A stretch of DNA of 64,000 nucleotides. Origin: CBDHCC01 sp965261015. GTDB taxonomy: Bacteria > Pseudomonadota > Alphaproteobacteria > Sphingomonadales > Sphingomonadaceae. The translations under genes were made by a program, and so were the position numbers. Under the pieces are notes generated by a model that was not told the DNA's origin, searched no databases, and saw nothing but the letters and a program-made list of their open reading frames with translations. Positions 58,002-64,000 of the stretch are shown piece by piece; within the stretch, counting starts at the first letter, position 1, and every line of letters begins with the position of its first letter. Location: positions 1,116,001-1,180,000 of the forward strand of contig CBDHCC010000001.1 of the NCBI GenBank assembly GCA_965261015.1, read 5' to 3'.

Positions 58002-59482
58002 CGGAAGTGACCCGGTGAACCGGCCGCGCGTTCGACCGCCTCACGCGCGGCGGCGAACAGCGCGCCCGCCTTGGCCTCGCATTCTCGCCCCTCGGCCGCC
58101 GGATCGCTGTCCGCCACGATGCCGGCCCCGGCCTGCACGTGCATGACCCCGTCGCGCACGATCGCGGTGCGCAGCACGATGCAGCTGTCGAACGATCCGT
58201 CCGGCGCGAAGTAGCCGACGCCGCCGCCATAAGGCCCGCGCGCTTCGTCCTCCAGCTCCGCCACGATCTCGCACGCCCTGAGCTTGGGCGCGCCGGACAC
58301 CGTGCCGGCGGGGAAGCCGGCGAACAGAGCGTCGAGCGGCGAACAGCCGTGGCGCAGGCGACCGGTGACGTTCGAGACCATGTGCATGACGTGGCTGTAG
58401 CGCTCGATCCCGGCGCGCGACGTGACCTCCACACTGCCCGGCTCCGCCACTCGGGCCACGTCGTTGCGGCCCAGGTCGAGCAGCATCAGGTGCTCCGCCT
58501 GCTCCTTCGGATCGGCGATCAGTTCCGCTTCGAGCGCGCGATCCTCCTCTTCCGTCGCGCCGCGTCGGCGGGTGCCGGCGATCGGCCGCACCGTCACCTG
58601 GCCATCGCGCACCCGCACCAGGATCTCCGGGCTGGACCCGATCAGGGCAAAGCCCGGAAGGTCGAAATGGTAGAGGAAGGGGGACGGGTTCACCCGGCGC
58701 AGCGACCGGTAGAGCTCCAGCGGGGGCAGCGTGAAAGGCGCTGTGAACCGCTGCGCCAGGACCACCTGGAACACGTCGCCGGCCCTGATATAATCCTGCG
58801 CCCGCGCGACCTTGATCTGGTAGTGGGCGGCCGGCACCAGCGGGCGAGGGGTCGGCGCGGCGACCGTCGCCCCCGCTGGATTGTGGCGGACGGCACCGTC
58901 CAGCAGGCGCTCCACCTCGTCCAGACGCTCGTCGGCCAGGGTGCGCCCACTCTCGGCTCCGCTCGCGTCCGGCCAGAGGGGGGCCACGAGGTGCAGCCGG
59001 TCGGCCAACCGGTCGAACACCAGCAGCACGGTCGGCCGCACGAAGAACAGGTCGGGCAGGCCCAGCCCCCTATCGACCGCCCGCACCTGCCGCTCGGCCA
59101 GCCCCAGCGCCTCGAACCCGAAATAACCGACCAGGCAGGCGAGCGCCGGCGGCAGGTCGTCCGGCACGTCCGTTCGAATGCTGGAAAGGAGCGCGCGGAA
59201 GGCGGGGAGGGTTGGGCCATCGCAGTCCCGCCACGCCTCACGATCGGTCAGCCAATCGCGGTTGATCTGCGCCCGGTCCCCCGTCGCGCGGAACACAAGG
59301 TCGGGGGCCAGGCCGAGCAGGCTGTAGCGTGCCCAGCTCTCCCCACCTTCGACGGACTCCAACAGGAAGTCGCCGCGATCCGACCGCATCAGCTTGACCG
59401 CGGCCGAGATGGTGGTTTCCGTGTCCGCGATGCGCGTGCGCCGGACGAACTCAGCGGGCGCGGCGGCGGGCCCGGGCGTCAC
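57998..59482 (-). CDS. trpE: Anthranilate synthase component I
   Basis: This 494-residue enzyme converts chorismate to anthranilate. DFLLESVEGGESWARYSLLG holds the LLES tryptophan-binding site, so feedback inhibition is likely. The chorismate domain has GDVFQVVLAQRFTAPF, NPSPFLYHFDLPGFALIGSS then PEILVRV, RPIAGTRRRGATEEEDRALE, DLGRNDVARVAEPGSVEV and GAPKLRACEIVAELE. The start is GTG at 59482, overlapping the ppiD-like gene by four bases. Could act as PabB in part, but motifs favour TrpE. Confidence 0.95.
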   Translation of the reverse strand: MTPGPAAAPAEFVRRTRIADTETTISAAVKLMRSDRGDFLLESVEGGESWARYSLLGLAPDLVFRATGDRAQINRDWLTDREAWRDCDGPTLPAFRALLSSIRTDVPDDLPPALACLVGYFGFEALGLAERQVRAVDRGLGLPDLFFVRPTVLLVFDRLADRLHLVAPLWPDASGAESGRTLADERLDEVERLLDGAVRHNPAGATVAAPTPRPLVPAAHYQIKVARAQDYIRAGDVFQVVLAQRFTAPFTLPPLELYRSLRRVNPSPFLYHFDLPGFALIGSSPEILVRVRDGQVTVRPIAGTRRRGATEEEDRALEAELIADPKEQAEHLMLLDLGRNDVARVAEPGSVEVTSRAGIERYSHVMHMVSNVTGRLRHGCSPLDALFAGFPAGTVSGAPKLRACEIVAELEDEARGPYGGGVGYFAPDGSFDSCIVLRTAIVRDGVMHVQAGAGIVADSDPAAEGRECEAKAGALFAAAREAVERAAGSPGHFR

Positions 59483-61431
59483 TGCGGAGCGGCGGCACCG
59501 CCCGCAAGCTCTCCGCGCAGCTTCGCCAGGGTGGCCTCGTCGCGGGTCTCGCCCACGGCCTTGCGGGCGGCGAGCGCGAACTGCCGCCCATATTCGTCAC
59601 CCAGTTCGGACGAGAGCTGGCGGCGGCGCTGGGTCGCCAGTGTCCGAGCCTTGGCCGCTTCGCCGGGCGTGACGGTCGTCAAGGCGACGACACCGTAGCC
59701 GGCCGCTGCGGGTGCCGCGACCCGCTTGGCGGTTCCAGGCGCCATGGCGAACATCAGCGCGATCGGCGGCGGCACCTGCTGCTGCGCGGCCTCCAGCTCC
59801 TGCCGGCTGGCGCGGATCGGCTGGACGGCGGGCAGACGAACGCCGGCGGCGGCCACCGCCTGCGACAAGGTCTGGCCGCGATTGACCCGCGCGATGATCG
59901 CGTCGGCGACCGCGCGGGCCGCGGCGAGCTGACGATCGGCGACCAGGTCGGCCGCGACCCGCGCGCGGATGGTGTCCAGGGGACGCGGGGCGGCCGGCAC
60001 GACGCGCTCCACATCGGCGATGAAGAACTGCTCGTCTGGAACAAGCGTGTCGACGATCGGGTCGTCCTCCGCCGACATCTGCGCCAGCCGCTGCGCGATG
60101 GCCGGTGGCAGGACCGGGGCGGCCGCCGGCGCGTCCGGGTTCGCGCCGGCGGCGGTCACCGGCGGCGTGGTGTCCAGCGTCAGCCCCTCCGCCCGAGCGA
60201 TATCGGGCAGGGGATCGCCGTCGGACACGCGTTCGTAGATGCGGGCGTCCAGCTCGCTCAGCAGGCTGGCCGAGCGTTCGGCGGTCAGCTCCTGGACGAT
60301 TGTGTCGCGCGCCTGGGCGAGGGTCTGCGCCGGGCGACGGGTCACGCCGTCCACCCGCGCGACGATGAAGCCGCCCTGCGATCGGACCGGGGGGAGCAAG
60401 GTGCCTTCGGCGGCGCCGAACACGGCCGCGGCCGCCGCCTCTCCCGCGTTTCGGGCGTAGGCGGCGCGATCCTGGTCGCGGATGACGAGCGGCTGCAGCC
60501 CCGCCGTCTTCGCCGCCGCCACGATCGCCTGGCCGCCGCGCACCTTTTGCGCGAACCCCTCCGCGGTCGCCTGGTCAAAGAAGGTCACCTGGGTAATGTC
60601 GCGCCGTTCGCTGGCGCCGAACCGGTCGGCGTTGGCGCGGAAATACTCGGCGACCTGGGCGTCGTTCGGCACCGCCTTGGCGGCCACGGTGTCCTTGCCG
60701 AAGCGGGCGAGCCGCAGCACGCGCCGTTCTGGAACGGTGTAGCGCGCCAGGTTGCGGCGGTAGAACGCCGTCACCTCTGCGGCGCTGGGCGGCGCACCGG
60801 CGGCCATGGCGGACGCCGGAATGGTGGCGAGCGACCCCGCCCGGCTTTCCAGGCTCAGCTGGGCATATCGCCGCGCGATCGACGGCGGGACGAAAGCGTC
60901 GGTGGCGACCGGTGCGAGCAGCTGGCGGGTCAGCAGACCGTTGCGGATGTCGTCGCGCAAGTCCGTCTCGGTCAGCCCGTTCTCGGCCAGCAGGCGGCGG
61001 AACGCCGTCTCGTCGAAACGGCCACCGGCACCCTGAAAGGACAGCGTGCTGGCGATCTCGCCGTCCACCAGGCGCTTGCCGGCGGCCAAGCCGTTCCGCA
61101 ACGCGAACTGCTCCAGGCCGACCGCGTTCAGCACCCGGTCCACCGTCGCCTCGAAACCGCCGCCGCGCACGAAGCTGGCGAGGTCGAGTTCGGGCTGTCG
61201 CGCGCTCGCGGCCCGATAGCCGTCCTGGACACGCTGGCGCATCTCGGCCTCGTCCACCTCGCGGTCGCCGACCGTGAGCGCGCCGTTGTCGCCGCCGACC
61301 GAGGTGCCGAAGGACGCCATCTGCCCCGACAGGTCGGCCGCAGCGAACGCCAGGCCGACGAACACGACGAAGGCGAGGGCGACCCACACCCCCACCTTGG
61401 AGTCCAGCATGCGACGGATCAGACGGAGCAT
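59479..61431 (-). CDS. ppiD: PpiD/SurA-type peptidyl-prolyl isomerase
   Basis: This 650-residue periplasmic chaperone is anchored by one N-terminal helix (VGVWVALAFVVFVGLAFAAA). A SurA-N-like helical domain (about 60-240) follows with ALTVGDREVDEAEMRQRVQD. A rotamase (PPIC-type) domain lies at about 265-375. It shows the family layout (ITQVTFFDQATAEGFAQKV), but the domain is divergent and may be a chaperone without isomerase activity. A second low-similarity PPIC region follows. It helps fold outer-membrane proteins leaving the Sec channel. It heads the trp cluster; tpiA diverges from it. Confidence 0.88.
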   Translation of the reverse strand: MLRLIRRMLDSKVGVWVALAFVVFVGLAFAAADLSGQMASFGTSVGGDNGALTVGDREVDEAEMRQRVQDGYRAASARQPELDLASFVRGGGFEATVDRVLNAVGLEQFALRNGLAAGKRLVDGEIASTLSFQGAGGRFDETAFRRLLAENGLTETDLRDDIRNGLLTRQLLAPVATDAFVPPSIARRYAQLSLESRAGSLATIPASAMAAGAPPSAAEVTAFYRRNLARYTVPERRVLRLARFGKDTVAAKAVPNDAQVAEYFRANADRFGASERRDITQVTFFDQATAEGFAQKVRGGQAIVAAAKTAGLQPLVIRDQDRAAYARNAGEAAAAAVFGAAEGTLLPPVRSQGGFIVARVDGVTRRPAQTLAQARDTIVQELTAERSASLLSELDARIYERVSDGDPLPDIARAEGLTLDTTPPVTAAGANPDAPAAAPVLPPAIAQRLAQMSAEDDPIVDTLVPDEQFFIADVERVVPAAPRPLDTIRARVAADLVADRQLAAARAVADAIIARVNRGQTLSQAVAAAGVRLPAVQPIRASRQELEAAQQQVPPPIALMFAMAPGTAKRVAAPAAAGYGVVALTTVTPGEAAKARTLATQRRRQLSSELGDEYGRQFALAARKAVGETRDEATLAKLRGELAGGAAAPQ

Positions 61432-61539
61432 GTATCGGGGGTCCTGCGGGAACGGCGGGTGGGCGGTGCCTTACCCAGCCACCCCGCGCGGCGCAATCGC
61501 GGCTTGGCGAGCGCACCCGGCGCGCCTAGGCAGCGGGGC

Positions 61540-62304
61540 ATGCAAGCTCTCGGACGCGACCGGCCCATCGTCGCCGGCAACTGGAAGATGAACGGCCTAG
61601 TCGCCGACCTGGTGGAACTCGATGCGATCGAGCGTCTGGCGACGGCGCACCCCGGAGTCCGCGTCGCCGTGGCACCGCCCGTGACGCTGCTGCACGAGGC
61701 GAGCCGGAGGGTCGAGCACGTGGTGATCGGCGCCCAGGACGCGCATGTCTGCGACGCCGGGCCGCACACCGGCTGCGTGTCGCCCGCCATGCTGATCGAC
61801 GCCGGCGCGCGCTTCGCCATCCTGGGCCATTCCGAACGGCGCGCCGATCAGGGCGAGACCGACGCCCTGGTCCGACGCAAGGCGATCGCCTCTCTGGCCG
61901 CGGGGCTGGAGGTCGTCGTGTGCGTGGGCGAGACCGAGGCTCAGCGCGACGGGGGCGACGCGGACGGGATCGTGGCCGCGCAGTTGGCGGGATCGCTGCC
62001 GGACGCGCTCGACGCGGTCGTCGTCGCCTACGAGCCCGTCTGGGCGATCGGCACCGGGCGCAGCGCGGGACCGGATCAGGTGGCCGCGATGCACCGACAC
62101 ATCCGCGCCGTCCTGGCGGAGCGGGGCGGGGCGGCGGTGCCGATCCTGTATGGGGGATCGGTCAAGGCCGACAGCGCCGCCGCCCTCCTGTCGCTGCCGG
62201 ACGTGGCCGGGGCGCTGGTCGGCGGGGCCAGCCTGACGGCGGACACGCTGCGTGGGATCGTCGAAGCGGCCGGCGCGGTTGAACGCGCGACGTCGAACGG
62301 CTAG
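61540..62304 (+). CDS. tpiA: Triose-phosphate isomerase
   Basis: The 254-residue TIM barrel interconverts dihydroxyacetone phosphate and glyceraldehyde 3-phosphate. VAGNWKMNG carries the catalytic Lys, AILGHSERR the His, and VVAYEPVWAIGTGRSAGPDQ the Glu. PILYGGSVKADSAAALLSLP and GALVGGASL form the phosphate site. The start is ATG at 61540; longer in-frame extensions are antisense to ppiD. The gene lies 36 bases upstream of secG. Confidence 0.97.
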   Translation: MQALGRDRPIVAGNWKMNGLVADLVELDAIERLATAHPGVRVAVAPPVTLLHEASRRVEHVVIGAQDAHVCDAGPHTGCVSPAMLIDAGARFAILGHSERRADQGETDALVRRKAIASLAAGLEVVVCVGETEAQRDGGDADGIVAAQLAGSLPDALDAVVVAYEPVWAIGTGRSAGPDQVAAMHRHIRAVLAERGGAAVPILYGGSVKADSAAALLSLPDVAGALVGGASLTADTLRGIVEAAGAVERATSNG

Positions 62305-62340
62305 GGGCGGACGCCGTCCGGCTGCCCACGAGATCCCATC

Positions 62341-62685
62341 ATGCTCTACACCTTCCTCCTCGTTGTCCACGCGATCATCGCCGCGGCGCTCGTCACCGTG
62401 ATCCTGATGCAGCGTTCGGAAGGGGGAGCGCTGGGCATGGGAGGCAGCCCGTCGGGATTGATGTCGGCGCGCGGAGCGGCCGACTTCCTGACGCGCGCGA
62501 CCACCTTCCTGGCGATCGCGTTCGTCGCCATGTGCATCGGACTGGCGGCCTACGCCTCGTTCCGCGCCGCGCCGGCGAGCAGCATCGACACCAGTTTGGC
62601 CCGTCCAGCGACGCCGGCGCCGCAGAGCGCTCCCGCGACCCCTCCGGCCGCGCCGCAGGAGGGCGGAGTGCCCGTCGCGCAATAG
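62341..62685 (+). CDS. secG: Protein translocase subunit SecG
   Basis: This 114-residue subunit of the SecYEG channel has two membrane helices (FLLVVHAIIAAALVTVILMQ and ATTFLAIAFVAMCIGLAAYA). Between them is RSEGGALGMGGSPSGLMSAR then GAADFLTRAT, the conserved cytoplasmic loop. The Ala/Pro-rich tail is typical of alphaproteobacteria. It lies between tpiA and pyrG. Confidence 0.94.
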   Translation: MLYTFLLVVHAIIAAALVTVILMQRSEGGALGMGGSPSGLMSARGAADFLTRATTFLAIAFVAMCIGLAAYASFRAAPASSIDTSLARPATPAPQSAPATPPAAPQEGGVPVAQ

Positions 62686-62774
62686 CGGCGCTACGCAGCT
62701 TCGGGAAAGGCGGTCGTCGGCGACGAGTCCCGCCCTTGCCGCGCCCAGGCCCTCTCGCTTAAGCCCCTCCTCCC

Positions 62775-64000
62775 ATGGCGCGGTTCATTTTCATCACCGG
62801 CGGCGTGGTTTCCTCGCTCGGCAAGGGTCTCATGGCGGCGTCGCTCGCCGCCCTCCTTCAGGCGCGCGGCTATCGGGTCCGCATCCGGAAGTTCGACCCG
62901 TATCTGAACGTCGATCCCGGGACGATGAGCCCCTATCAGCACGGCGAGGTCTACGTCACCGACGACGGGGCGGAGACGGACCTGGACCTGGGCCATTACG
63001 AACGCTTCACGGGCGTCGCCGCGCACCAGTCGGACAATGTCACCCAGGGGCGGGTCTATCGCGACATCATCGCGCGAGAGCGTCGCGGCGACTATCTGGG
63101 GGCGACCGTGCAGGTGGTCCCCCACGTCACCGACGCGATCAAGCAGTTCACGCTGGCCGACATCGACGACCTGGATTTCGTGCTGTGCGAGATCGGCGGG
63201 ACGGTGGGTGACATCGAGAGCCTTCCGTTCATGGAGGCGATCCGCCAGCTGCGGAACGAGCTGGGCCGCGGCCAGACCGTGTCGATCCATGTGACCCTGG
63301 TGCCGTACATCGCGGCGGCGGGCGAGTTGAAGACGAAACCCACGCAGCATTCCGTGCGCGAACTCACGTCTTTGGGCATCCAGCCCGACGTGCTCGTCTG
63401 CCGATCGGAACAGCCCCTGCCGGATGGGGAGCGGCGCAAGATCGCGCAGTTCTGCAACGTCGGACCCGACGCCGTGATCGCCGCCCTGGACGCTCCGTCC
63501 ATCTATGCCGTGCCGGAACAATATCACGGCGAGGGGCTGGACGATCAGGTGCTCAAAGCGTTCGGCATCGAGGGCGCCCCGCGCCCCGACCTGACCCGCT
63601 GGCGCGAAGTCGCGGCCAGCCTGACCCACGCGGAGGGCGAAGTGACGATCGGCGTCGTGGGCAAATATGTGGGGCTGCCCGACGCCTACAAATCGCTGAA
63701 CGAAGCGCTGGTCCATGGCGGGATGGCGAACCGCGTGCGCGTGAAGGTCGACTGGATCGACGCGGAGCTGTTCGAAGCGTCGGACGACCGGATCGCGGCG
63801 CGGCTGGAACCGCTGCACGCGATCCTGGTGCCGGGCGCCTTTGGAGAGCGCGGGTCTGAGGGCAAGCTGGCGTCGGTCCGGTTCGCGCGCGAGCGGCGCG
63901 TGCCGTTCTTCGGCATTTGTTACGGCATGCAGATGGCCTGCGTGGAGGCGGCCCGGAACCTGGCCGGCATCGCGGACGCCGGCACGACGGAGCACGGACC
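62775..64000 (+). CDS. pyrG: CTP synthase (truncated at window edge)
   Basis: About 408 of the usual roughly 545 residues are visible. The synthetase domain has FITGGVVSSLGKGLMAASLA (P-loop) and KFDPYLNVDPGTMSPYQHGE, with LCEIGGTVGDIESLPFMEAI and RELTSLGIQPDVLVCRS. The glutaminase domain begins near residue 290 (TIGVVGKYVGLPDAYKSLNE); GAFGERGSEGK and the catalytic Cys in FFGICYGMQMACVEA are present. The end of the domain, with His-Glu, lies outside the window. The enzyme aminates UTP to CTP. The start is ATG at 62775. Confidence 0.97.
   Translation, partial: MARFIFITGGVVSSLGKGLMAASLAALLQARGYRVRIRKFDPYLNVDPGTMSPYQHGEVYVTDDGAETDLDLGHYERFTGVAAHQSDNVTQGRVYRDIIARERRGDYLGATVQVVPHVTDAIKQFTLADIDDLDFVLCEIGGTVGDIESLPFMEAIRQLRNELGRGQTVSIHVTLVPYIAAAGELKTKPTQHSVRELTSLGIQPDVLVCRSEQPLPDGERRKIAQFCNVGPDAVIAALDAPSIYAVPEQYHGEGLDDQVLKAFGIEGAPRPDLTRWREVAASLTHAEGEVTIGVVGKYVGLPDAYKSLNEALVHGGMANRVRVKVDWIDAELFEASDDRIAARLEPLHAILVPGAFGERGSEGKLASVRFARERRVPFFGICYGMQMACVEAARNLAGIADAGTTEHG

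Noticed and set aside
61432..61539. trp leader or attenuator for trpE
   Set aside because: trpE overlaps ppiD, so no leader peptide or attenuator precedes it; the region upstream of ppiD has no Trp-codon run.

Overview
The window looks like chromosomal DNA from a high-GC alphaproteobacterium, most likely a member of the Sphingomonadaceae. The evidence is DUF2842 and DUF1467 proteins, a class I fructose-bisphosphate aldolase behind gap-pgk, a complete 14-subunit nuo operon, zapA-6S RNA-fau order, an alphaproteobacterial LexA box (GTTC-N7-GTTC), and the ppiD-trpE-trpG-trpD-trpC-moaC-lexA and tpiA-secG-pyrG blocks. The name is an inference from gene content only. I saw no insertion sequence, prophage, CRISPR array or rRNA, and no gene-free stretch longer than 300 bases.

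Layout. 1-2640 (minus): the start of a DUF389 membrane protein, then a small envelope/stress cluster (two DUF2382 proteins around an anchored OmpA-like protein). 2754-5368 (minus): cysS and an aromatic aminotransferase. 5432-13038 (minus): a four-gene surface cassette with three secreted DUF11-type or related proteins and a 1672-residue protein that ends in a predicted outer-membrane beta-barrel. 13261-16050: AI-2E-family permease, tRNA-Asp, DUF2842, fau, 6S RNA, zapA and a small coiled-coil gene. 16216-20044 (plus): gap-pgk-fba-thiE. 20097-23896 (plus): L,D-transpeptidase, M23 peptidase, efp, DUF302 lipoprotein, suhB. 24006-39778 (plus): nuoA to nuoN, interrupted by three unrelated genes. 39775-43220 (plus): birA, coaX, rnj, DUF1467. 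43241-48757: a long coiled-coil membrane protein (minus), then a three-gene unit (plus) ending in a histidine-kinase-like protein without the phospho-acceptor histidine. 48761-54382: gltA and comEC (minus), gltX (plus), lexA (minus). 54442-61431 (minus): ppiD-trpE-DUF2233-trpG-trpD-trpC-moaC. 61540-64000 (plus): tpiA, secG and a truncated pyrG.

How the genes work together. Most of the window is core metabolism: lower glycolysis, citrate synthase, NADH:quinone oxidoreductase, tryptophan synthesis, and biotin, CoA, thiamine, folate and molybdopterin steps. Genes in these operons are tightly coupled, with many 1-8 base overlaps and frequent GTG or TTG starts.

The parts most worth study are the surface cassette, the three extra genes inside nuo, the atypical kinase unit, an apparent CTG start for birA, and a protein gene that runs antisense into tRNA-Asp. 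All functional calls come from reading motifs by eye; no database search was run.
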